DNA of 64,000 nucleotides from Liriodendron chinense (taxonomy: Eukaryota > Streptophyta > Magnoliopsida > Magnoliales > Magnoliaceae): NCBI GenBank assembly GCA_003013855.2, contig ML058447.1, forward strand, positions 2,728,001 to 2,792,000. The letters run 5' to 3'. The notes beneath the pieces are model-generated. The model did not search any database, was not told the origin of the DNA, and worked only from the letters and a program-made list of their open reading frames with translations. A program made the position numbers and the translations under genes. This document shows, piece after piece, positions 1 to 10,904 of this stretch. Positions within the stretch are counted from its first letter, which is position 1. Every line of letters begins with the position of its first letter.

Positions 1-123
1 AACTTATAGATTTTAAAAGCATCCATGGCATCTGATCTTTCATTTATAAGATAAAAGGTACCTAAAAGTGAGAGTAGTCATCTATGAAGATGACAAAATA
101 TCTTTGTCCACTCCAAGATGCAA

Positions 124-180
124 TAGGGAATAGATCACAAATGTCTTCTAAAATGAAATAGGGAATAGACCACAAATGTC
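124..180. repeat. Short tandem duplication (35-bp offset) at the copia integrase start
   Basis: TAGGGAATAGAtCACAAATG at 124 recurs at 159 with one change. On the minus strand it duplicates the DICGLFP-like peptide at the start of the integrase core. Confidence 0.8.
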
Positions 181-857
181 TATATGTATTACCTCTTAAA
201 GTTTTGAATTCTTAGTTGCACATTTTTCCTAATTCTGATTTGTTTACTCTTTATACAATCTGTATAGACCTTAAAATTAGAAAAGTCTAAAGAATGAGGA
301 ATTTCTTCCTGTATTAGCCTTTCCAATCTCTCACAAGAGATACGGCCTAATTGCTTATGCCACAACGTAGGGGAATTTTCAAAATCCATTCTTCTCTTAG
401 TTCTTATCTTATTTCTATGCAGGCAATTCACATTATAGACATGTGGGGCATTCGAGTCCAGTTGGCATATGTTATTAAAAATAGTGTCATGTCAATCACA
501 TTCAAATTATAGTAGATATTAAACTCCTCATTCTTGAATTTAAACATATAATTAAATTTGTCTAAACGAGAAATAGAGACTAGATTGTGCCTTATGGAAA
601 GCATGCAAAATGTATCTAATGAATCCAATAGATTACCTGACTTTAACCTAAGCTTACAGACTCTGATTGCCTCTATGTCCACTTTAACACTGTTGCCCAT
701 CTATACTGATCGCTCTACATTAGTTGGTGGCTGGCTATACAGCATATTCTGCATATAATTACAAACGTAAATAGTTATACCAAAATCTATCCACAAGAAT
801 CTACTGATACATCGATTAGATTGGATTTAAAACAAATCAAGACGTGATCTTTATTCT

Positions 858-959
858 TCTTTACGAGCCACTGCTTATGCTTAATGCAATATCTTTACGA
901 GCCATTGCTTGTGCTTAATGCAATATCTTTACGAGCCATTGCTTGTGCTTAATGCAATA
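858..959. repeat. Three tandem 34-bp units inside the copia zinc-knuckle region
   Basis: Units at 858-891, 892-925 and 926-959; the last two are identical and the first differs at two positions. Each starts TCTTTACGAGCC. Because 34 is not a multiple of three, the expansion shifts the gag frame. Confidence 0.92.
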
Positions 960-1050
960 TTTCTTCTAATAGTCCGACTTCTTACAAAATAAGCAATTAT
1001 TCTTCTCTTCATTCTTTTTACTTAACTGATCTTCAAGTTGATGTTGAATG

Positions 1051-1740
1051 CTAACTGTAAAATCTTAAGGTCAATTTTCAAAACCTTTTTTCCTTTCTTT
1101 TTTTCCCGTTACGTCCTTGTCTTGAGGTTATTAGATGAACACAGTGTGATTTGCCCTACTTATCGAGCATTTCTTTCTTTTTTTAAAGGTAAGATAAATA
1201 TTCATGCACTCCAGGACAATCTTTATGGACTATTTCCTTTTGGGATAAACGAATCCAATTAAAAGGTAAACTGAATTAAATTGAGTTAGAATATTAACTT
1301 GATTATATAATACACTCACATTAGTCAAAGTGTTTAATTTAAGCAATTCATGAATATAACTACATATCGGGCAAAATTCATGACTAAAATTTAATTTATT
1401 GGGGCCTTCAATTGGATTGCCTAGAATGAAGATGGGCCCAACCAAACAATCCTGACGAGATTCCAACACATCATTATCACTCATCTTGTGGGATGAAGTC
1501 ATGACATGCAAGAGACTCTCCTGAACATGAAGCGAACCAATACCAATCATATAAATCTGAGATACTCAATAGCTGTAGGTGAGAGGATCTCCCAACCTTA
1601 CACCACCTGCACCATTTACTCACACTGCTTATGTCCCTGTTAAATGGCAATCATCTTTGTTTTCATCACCATTCGCATTGAACACAAACACAACCCTATG
1701 CAATCCTCCTACTGTATCCCAATATCATAAGTCAAAGCGA
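1051..1740. other. No gene recognised
   Basis: Between the copia fragment and the minisatellite I see AT-rich sequence and short open frames only. The left part may be decayed copia gag, but no motif supports this. A short inverted stretch GGTGAGAGGATCTCCCAACC lies near 1577. Confidence 0.5.
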
Positions 1741-1744
1741 GTTC

Positions 1745-2712
1745 GTATAATGAATTGTCCACATCAAAGGTGGGCCCCATATAATGGATGACCCATAGCA
1801 AAGTGAGTCCACATAATGGATTGTTCGCATCAAATGCCCCTAATGATGAATGACCCACATCTAAGGTGGCCCTGCATGATGGATGGCCCACATCAAAGGT
1901 GGGGCCCACACAATGGATTGTCCTTATCAAAGGTGGGCTACAAATGATGGGCAACATGATGGACAATAACATTGAAGGTGGGCCACACATGATGGATGAC
2001 CCACATCAAGGTGGCCCCATATAATGGATGGTCCAAATCAAAGGTCGGCCCCTGATGATGAATGGCCCACATCCAAAGCAAGCCTACGTGATGGACAACT
2101 CGCACTGAAGGTGGGTCCCACATGATGGACAGTCCACATCAAAGATGCCAACGATGAATGGCCCACATCCAAGGTGGGCCCCTCATAATGAACGGCTCAC
2201 AACGAAGGTGGGGCCTATATGATGGACAGTCCACTTCAAAGGTAGGCTCCACATGATGGGCGGTGGATATAAAAGGTGGGCCCCACATGATGGATAGTAA
2301 CATTGATGGTGGGGCCCACATGATAGATGGAACATATCAAGGAGGGTCCCACATGATAGATGACTCTTATCAAGGTGGGCCCACATGAGGACAATTCACA
2401 TCAAAGGTCAGCCCCTAATGATGAATGACCCTCATTCAAGGAGGGCCCCGCTTGATGGACAACCCACTTTGAAGTTAGGCCCTGCGTGATGAACGACTCA
2501 CATTAAAGGTTAGCCTGCATGATGGACGACCCACATCTAAGGTGGCTCTCGCATGATGGATAGCCCACATCAAGGGTGGGCCTCGCAAGGTGGATGGTCC
2601 ACATTAAAGGTAGGTTCCACACAATAGATGATTCACATTGAAGACAAGGCTAAGGTGGGCCCAACCCAATGAATGATCCACATCAAAGGTTGGGCCCACA
2701 TTATGCACGATG
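1745..2712. repeat. Degenerate minisatellite, about 34-36-bp unit
   Basis: About 28 imperfect copies of a unit reading approximately CACATCAAAGGTGGGCC plus CCACATGATGGATGGCC. Spacing between successive GATGGA words is mostly 33-37 bp. Copies differ by substitutions and small indels, so the array is old. The repeated overlapping open frames here (rich in HHVGP and MWA words) are by-products of the unit and not genes. Confidence 0.9.
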
Positions 2713-2904
2713 GATATTACGGGTGGACCGAATGAACTTGAGGGATGAGTACTATGTGATGTTCAAAACCAAACATATTTTTCTACCTTTTGACTGATAA
2801 GTATGTTGTTTACCAAATATACCTATCTGAGTAAGTAGAAACTAAGATAAGCTACTTGAAGCATCCGTAGCTTATGTAAAGTAACTTATGATCCAAATGC
2901 CCCC

Positions 2905-3160
2905 TTAGTGATCAGGACTTTGATTTCCAGCATAAGCCACCCACTAACATCATAAACAGACCCCTACCCATGCCCAGGTCAAGCCTCAAGAGAAGTTTTC
3001 AAAACTAAGGCCCAAGCCTGGCCCCTGTCAAATTAGTTGGGCTTCAAAAACAGGCCCATAGCCGAAATGAGGACCTGTTTAACAGGACTGACCCAACATT
3101 TATCAGGCCAGGAGCCACTACCCAACAGGCCAGCCCGGCCCATTGCCACCCCAATGCAAC
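2905..3160. repeat. GGCCC-word-rich dispersed element
   Basis: The stretch repeats GGCCC/GGCCA words (for example GGCCAGCCCGGCCC) and ends with CATTGCCACCCC. Its reverse complement GGGGTGGCAATG is the kind of end seen on many small plant hAT-like elements. The left limit is unclear. It lies just downstream of the L18a-like gene 3' UTR. Confidence 0.5.
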
Positions 3161-3204
3161 ACATCTCAACCAAAATGTAAGAATAATGGCTAAGAAAAAG
3201 GTCA

Positions 3205-3210
3205 TTTATT
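3205..3210 (-). terminator. Polyadenylation signal candidate for the L18a-like gene
   Basis: AATAAA on the minus strand, about 190 nt after the stop codon. Confidence 0.5.
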
Positions 3211-3400
3211 TACTCATTTATCTACACATAAAATATCAATATATAGGTGACAATACATCTTATTCAAATGCTTCACAAGGATATGAAACTTCCATTCATC
3301 AGTGCTGCAGCCACAACACGACAATAACAGCAAAATAGACCCAGAATCAAAGAACAAATACAGACCCAATATCTGGCTGCACACATACAACTTGAAGAGT

Positions 3401-3460
3401 TCACCACTCCAAATTTTCATTAGATACACCAAGAATAACAGTAATTGCGATCAGAACAGC
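3401..3460 (-). CDS. L18a-like gene, terminal exon 4
   Basis: Acceptor TTTTTCTTCCTGCAG. Nineteen codons (AVLIAITVILGVSNENLEW) then TGA at 3403-3401. The length and the hydrophobic-then-acidic ending with a terminal Trp fit the family. Confidence 0.88.
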   Translation of the reverse strand, partial: AVLIAITVILGVSNENLEW

Positions 3461-6400
3461 CTGCAGGAAGAAAAAGAAAATAAGTTCCAGAAGATAAAAC
3501 AAGCTTCAGAAGAGGAACCCCCTTTTAGGACTATTTCAAAGCCCAACAAAGAATAAGATACCCAATTTTTATTTTTTTAGTATGACATGGTGCCTTTTCT
3601 TTTCCTACTTTCCATTGATAAGGAGATGATACAAAACGTAATGCAGAGGTTGCTTGGTATCATATCAACCCAGCCTCACAAGAAAAAGCAAAACTGATAC
3701 AAGCTCATTCAGTAATAAACCCAATCTTTTCACTTCTCTACGACTCTATGAGTTTTGATCCTTATTTAATACTCTGTTTTTCCTTCCACCAAAAGAACTA
3801 ATTCCGTTTCTTTGATATCCAATTTACCAGCTGCTGCCAGGATCACCCCCGTAGGCATGCCCACAGTATCCCTAATCACACATGTTATCATAAAACAGAT
3901 GCTAACGATTTTAGTTTCTATATCTGTACGTGCAACCAGCTGGCAGTTGAAATTCTGCATGGTAACAAGCTTATATTAAAAGCAAGAATACATCACTCAA
4001 GAACACATCAAAACATAGAGAAATTAGGTACATAAAAGCAAATAGAATACATATTAATGGCATCAAAGAGCATGGCAATATAAGGTGGAGATCTACCAAT
4101 TGGAAACAAAAGGTATTGGCACCTACCCCAATTGTACATGCAATCAATCCTGCTTTCTCCCTGTAGTCTACCACAACAAAGAGTAGAATGAAAGCACCAA
4201 CATACCACGGAACAGCAGCAAAGAAGAATCCTGTCAAGAACCTTTATACAAGGAAAAAGAAGTTATCAGCTGGCCTTCACCAGAAATGACAACAGTGCAT
4301 GAGCACACAGCAGGAAAAAGTGTAATAGAACAGAAGCATGCATTTGTATCAACGATCTCAGATTATACTACCATTTACTTAGTGCGATGGTAAAAAGACT
4401 GCAGTCTAAAATGGAACATATAAACCTCATATACAAGTAAACAGGAAAGCTTATCAATCTGTGGAGATGAAACAAGAAACAAATGTTTAGGCAAAGGAAA
4501 CCCATATACTGGTGGATGCAGGAACTAAACTTTGAATGAAAATTCACATGAATCTGAGCAAGAGTATAGCTCCAGTTGGGTTGTTTTCAAGTGAATAGGA
4601 GAGGTAACTACTGCAAGATTGCATCCAGAACATGCCCTAACGAACTCTCTACCTTATTCAAAGGGGTGCAAGGGGGCAAGCTGGATTGCCAATCCAAGAA
4701 GCTCCACTGAAACCAATACGAATTTAAGTCAATGCCACAATCAACTTCACATGTAGGTTGTTGAACCTTTAAAGCTCCCTCATGCCCTCTTGCTCCCAAG
4801 CAAGGTATTCCATAACGGTAATGGTGGTCGTATCACTGTTATGGCTTAAGAAGGGGGGGATGGGGGGATTTATTTAGGCCCCATAGCAGACCATTATAGA
4901 GCCGTTACATGCCATTTTTCCCGTAACGGCTGTTACGACCCTGTATCGCATAATGATTACCACCATTACCATTACGTAACTGTTTTAGAATACCATGCTC
5001 CCAAGAGAGGCAAACCTCCCACAGAAATTTTTTTGAAGTTGATGGTTGGTTGTTTGCATAACTGTGGCCGATACGGTGATGAAGTGGCCATATCATTACC
5101 GATATTTGAAAGCATGATCACCACCTAAGCTAGTTGCAGCAATGGGCCAGGTTCTCTGGCCCAAGCTTGTGCCCCTAAACCCGAGGTCTGGGCCTGGGCT
5201 TGAAATCTAGGTCCTGTATCAAGGCCGGGCCAGGCTAGGGCTAATAGTGAATGGCTTTCAGCCCATTAGTCTGGTCCAATCATCAAGTGGATCACTGTTG
5301 GACAAAGAATGGATGATTTGAAAACAATTGTAAGTGGTCCCATTCATGTACATGTGTAGTTTAAAAGATCTTTGAATTCAGGGTCATGTTTTCATGATCA
5401 TAACCATTTATATGATAGGATTCATCACTGATGGAGGGGTTGCTGAAAAAATGATAATAATAATAATAATAATAAATAAATAAATAAATAAATAAATAAA
5501 TTTGGACTATTTCAAACTTGAGATCATGTCACTCTTTTCCTTATAGGGTCGATCCTGGCCTGGCCTGACCCTATAGAGCTAGGGGCAGGACCAAGGCCTT
5601 TTTAGCCTGATTAGGGCCAAGGTTGGGCTAGGGCCAAGGCTTAGGGAACTAGGGTTAGGCCAGGGCCAACCCTGGTCGGCCCTATCCTAGACCATTGCCA
5701 CCCCTAACCCAAGGCAATACAATGCATTAATACACTTAGCACCCTCCCATAAGGGAGGCAACCCTCTCAAGGGACAGATTATTTTTCAATTCTCAAAGTT
5801 GATGGTTGCATTGTCACCACCAAGGCAATGCAAATGCAATACAATGTTCACTGACTGCTTCATGCATCACTGTTGAAAGAAGCCCGTATGTGGACAAACT
5901 AAGCTTCCACTGTCTCTCAACCTCGAACATAAAAGACCATTGGTATGAAGGATGATACTCTAGAGCAATAAATTCTCACTAAACCAGCAAGACCACAGAT
6001 CTGGATGAGCATGAACTGTGTAGTAGACGACTTTATTGTGCTGAATGTTGATTGCCAATGCCATAGAACATACCTACTCAACTATCTTCGAGTCATTAGT
6101 TCTTGCAATTTTATAACTACACAAGTACCTAGCCAAATCATTATTAGAAGTGTTAAAGCCAAGTCATGCCTGTACTTGCACGAAACATGAAGTAAGCATA
6201 AACAAATTCGGGTGCCGGAGCAGGGAAGAGTATGTTTCAAAATGTTGGCAAGCATGAACAGATAGGGAAGCGTGAGCAAGAGCGAGAGTCCAGAACACAA
6301 TTCAAAGCATGCATAGCACCTGGGTAGAAGGTTAGTGTGCCTATTAAGGGAGTAATGGTTTGTGCCTGACCCACCCCATGTTCAGCTCAGAACTGGACTC

Positions 6401-9400
6401 CAATACTATTATTACTTAGTGGATCAAAATTAGGACCCACCAATCATGTCGGCCAAGCCATTATTACTGAATTTGGTCTGTGGACTACATGGCGCTGGAG
6501 TAGGCCATGTATAAGTAGAAGTTGCATGCTAGATCCCGTATCTGCTGGGCTGCAACTGGGCTAGGGATGTTTTGCCCCATTACATCTCTTTCAGAGCAAC
6601 TCCCTTTAGAGAAGCTAGTAAGCTACCCTTCAAAAACAGTCACCAGAGAAAATTCGGCCTGACACAAGCTCTAGTCCAAGCATTGTTCTTTCAGGACAGG
6701 CTTAGCATCACAGTTCATTGAGATCCCTAAACCCAATTCTAGTTAGCACCTGGATGTAGGAACGTGATAACTGATAACTGATAACTGAATTTGGTTTGTG
6801 AGCCGGGCAGTGCAGGATGCAGGCCATGGATAACTAAAAATTACATACCATATCCGATACTGGGCTGCATTTGTTAACCATTCCATTTCTTTCAGAGAAG
6901 TCCTGAGAGAAGTTATTTCATTAGCTAATTGTTTAGCCAAGGAGGGACCCACGGGGCAGTCCATGTGCGTAGATGATGCATATCCATTAGTGGCTGGTTA
7001 TATCCTTTGTCTCCTGGTAAATTTTCTGTTTACTTGAGGAAAAAACAAGGCTAAGGCTTGGGCCTGATAACCTAAATCAGTTTGTGTTCAAGACTACGAA
7101 ACTTATCCTGACTTAAGTTCCAGTCCAAGCGATGATCCTTCAGGACAGGCTGTCAAAGAATCACAGTTCATTGACACCCCTAAAGCCAATTCTAGTCATG
7201 GCTGTCAATGGTGAGCCTGAATCCACAGGTACCCAAAGTATCCCACCCGATTTAATTGGATATGGGTCCAGATTTCAGATCCAATTAATAATTGGGTCAG
7301 ATTCAGATTCAATGACTAATATCCAATTACAATCGAGTCAGATTGTGTATTATATCTTGGGTAAACTTCATATAATAGAATACATGATTTTTTAGGTTTA
7401 TCCTTATCTATTTCTAGTTGTTATTTAAGAACCTCATGAAAGGCATGTTTCTGTATGGATCTGAACTCAAATCTGGATCCAAACTTCTAAATATGAACCC
7501 GATTCATGCTTCAAACTAAATCTGAAAAGATTTGAAACCCATTTTCAAATCCTAATTCATGCTTGAAACTAAATTTGACAAGACTCAATGGGATCATAGT
7601 TTTGAATATCGATATTGTATAGGTCGATAAGGCTGTATTTTATCTGTATCAGAGTGATACGATATGCATATGGGACCGAATCGGCCCTTCCTAAAAAAAT
7701 GGGCCATATAAGCCGATATGGGGTGTATTGGCACCAATACAGATCTAATATGGCTGATACAATCATAAAGGCCTAATTTTGAAGGGAAAAAAATCAATTT
7801 TCACTCATTTTTCGTTTTCTTTTTTCATTTCAACCATGGAGGAAGCTTAGAAAGTCATTTTAAATTAGATATAGACCTGTTTTGGGATCAAAACAAAAGA
7901 TTCTAGTGGAATTCGGCAAATTGAAGCTGAATAGCCCATTATTGGAAAAATTGGAAAATGGAGCAAACCTTCGGGTTTTTTTTTTTAATGTTTTCATCTT
8001 TTTCTTCTTCTTGTATTTCAATGTAATGGACCTTAATTCACCAAATCATGCTTGATTCGTGTTCAATTGGGGCCCATTTGGTTGACTTTCAACATGCTAA
8101 GCCAACGGACAACATACTTATCCAAGAAGACTTTGATAAATCATTATATAAATGTCAAAAAAAAAAAAAAAAAAGATAGATTCTTAAATATGGGATACTT
8201 GGATCCAATCAAATAGGGATCTGATACCTCATATATGCAACCTGTATGCAAACCCAACATACCCAAATCTGAATCCCCCAAGCGTGTCCGATACAAGTTC
8301 TCCAATATCCTAATCAAACCCGACCTACTGATACCCCTAGTTTTGGCAGCGTAAGATCATTTGTAATCATTGTTTGAATTATCTCCGATATCATCGAAAT
8401 ATCTCCGATATTTTCTCTATCTCTAGCTCAGCGATACCGATAACACTAATAGTATCAGAAATTCTAAGCATCAGCGATGTATCGCTAAATATCAACAATG
8501 TATCGATATCGTCAATATTTTCAACTGTGTAAATTCCAAGCATCACTTGTATTGCTAATGCATTGACACCACCAGTGTATCGCTAATATTTTCAATTGTG
8601 TAAATTACAGGTGTTGCTTGTATCACCAATTTATCTGCAATATTTCAATAATATTGCCATGTATCAATGTTGCCAAAAATATGTACATTAAAAAAATTCC
8701 CATTTCATATTTTTTATGGGCACATGTTTGTATGCAACGTTCAATTTGTCGACAATAATATTGATAATAACGCGATATTATCATTATCGCAACATGGCGA
8801 TAACGAGACCACAATCTTTCGTTTTTTTTTTTCAATTGTCAATGATTTGTTGGGAAATATCGTGTTGCCAATATTCTGAAATATCAATGGATGTATGGAT
8901 GGAAGGTTAGAGGTTGGATGGATAGATGGGAAGGTTGGATTGATTGCTTACAACAACACATGTTTTTAAGCCCTCATTAAATAGAAACCTATTATGTATG
9001 CATTCTTTTTGCAATTTTTTTATTCCTAAATATGCAGATATGTATATTTTAGCATCTCCGGAGGTTTCACTAAAAAATTCCACCGTTTTTCTCATTTTCC
9101 CCGCATTTCCAGTTATCAGCGATATTATCGATGATATCAATATTGTTTCTGTATCCCCGGCTAGCGAAACTTGTAGCGATATCGAAACTTCGAACATTGC
9201 CTGTAATAGCTTGGTGACTAAAAAACAACATTCGATGAGATTCACCAGAGGGAGACAAATTTTGGATAGGCATGAGGCTGTTGTTTCCAAGGACAGTTAT
9301 CCTGAGGGGAAAAAAAAAAGGCATCACAGGATTCCAGGCAGATTTTTCAATAGTGCATAGCATACAACTTTCATGCTTCTATTAAGATGATGTGCATGGA

Positions 9401-10861
9401 ACAGAGAATTTTGGATAGGCATGAGGCTGTTGTTTCCAAGGACAGTTATCCTGAGGGGAAAAAAAAAAGGCATCACAGGATTCCAGGTAGATTTTTCAAT
9501 AGTGCATAGCATACAACTTTCATGCTTCTATTAAGATGATGTGCATGGAACAGAGATTGCACTCAACAACTATTGTTTTCTCGATCTTAGAGAATGGTTA
9601 TACCATTCTTTATGGTTACGCTGATTGGAATTTAGGGTTAGACGATTATAAATCTACTAATGGTTATATCTTCACCATGGTAGGCAAAGTTGTTTCATGA
9701 AAATTCAAAAAGCTAACTTGTATAGCTCATTCCACAATGAAATATGAACTAATTTCTTTGGCAGCAGCTAGTGAAGAGGCAGAGTGAATAAAAACACTAT
9801 TAATAGATATACCTTTCTGGGGTGAAACTGGTACAACGGTACTGCCTATAAATTCACTATGATAGCCTAACTGTCATAGGGAGGGATAATAACAATTGTT
9901 ATAATGAAAAATCTAGACAAGTCTGTTTGAAACATAGTTGTGTGAGACAACTATTAAAAAAAGGCGTAATAATTCTTGACTTTATAAGATCCCATGTAAA
10001 TATTGTGGATTCTTTAATTAAAGCTCTAGTTAGGAAAAAAAAAATTTAACATCGAGAGACAAACTTTTAGCCTATAGAAAAATGAATTACTGGATATAAT
10101 AACCTAACCTAAGGACTGGAGATCCCAATAATTAGATTCAATGGGAAAAACAAATTTCCATGTAATTCTTTGGTTGAACTACATTGTTTAAGATGAATTA
10201 TTTCTCCAAGTCCCTCTTTATAGTGTTAGTAATGTGAATTTCTGTAACAAATCAAGGTTGGGTGAATCCCTCAATGAGTTTATAGCCTTGTCTTAAGGTA
10301 CGGTGATGAATGTCACAAAGACACTTTTGATGAACTCACTTGTATGAGTGTGGAAGTGGAGCTGCTTCCTATAAGAATTGGGCTAACTCTCTAAAGCGCT
10401 CATGACGTAGGAATAATACACATGGCTGTAATATGCAACTTTAAACACCTTGAAAACACTTAAACTGCTGTGTGTGTTTTATGTACAGTGTACTTTAAAA
10501 GAAATCTAGTTCAAGACCTAGTTCACCAATTTCATATAGCCCAAACAAGATTCACTAAGTGAGGTTCAAGACGTTTAGTTTCCTTCATTTATGCACCATA
10601 AACACTGTTGTCATGTGCAACCGCTTATGCGATCACATATGCGATCATGGCACATATGCGATCGCATATGTGGCTATGCGATGTATGTGATCACATACAT
10701 CATATACAATCGCATAGTGGCCATGGCAAATTAAATTTTTTATTTTTTGTAAAAAGTAACTTTTTGCCTATAAAAAGGCTTCCAAACCTCCTTCATTTGC
10801 AATATTATCACCCTAAAACTCTCTTGCTCTCTTCTTCTCTTACATTTCTTTATTCCAAGTG

Positions 10862-10904
<43 letters not shown>

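Larger units (their letters stand above)
1..1050 (-). pseudogene. Decayed Ty1/copia gag-pol fragment (zinc knuckle to integrase start)
   Basis: Read on the minus strand this holds, in order, a gag CCHC zinc-knuckle remnant near 1015-970 (C-x2-C ... C followed by basic residues), a protease-flank region at 700-428 with the pattern LVSISRLDKF, a GAG-pre-integrase domain at 431-189 (LWHKQLGRIS ... DCIKSKQ), and the beginning of the integrase core at about 185-1 (DICGLFP and, further on, IDDYSH). This domain order (gag, protease, integrase before RT) is that of Ty1/copia elements. The frame is broken many times, and two short tandem duplications (34-bp units at 858-959, a 35-bp unit at 124-180) disrupt it further. 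The rest of the element would lie left of the window. No LTR was found on the right side. It is a dead fragment with no expected product. Confidence 0.8.

Noticed and set aside
1709..2386. Several minus-strand open frames rich in MWA/HHVGP words
   Set aside because: They are by-products of the minisatellite unit; the same peptide recurs in several frames with the repeat.
8907..9512. Overlapping open frames of 97-138 residues on both strands
   Set aside because: They fall on the word-rich repeat and the 149-bp tandem duplication, have no family resemblance, and one is a duplicate of the other.
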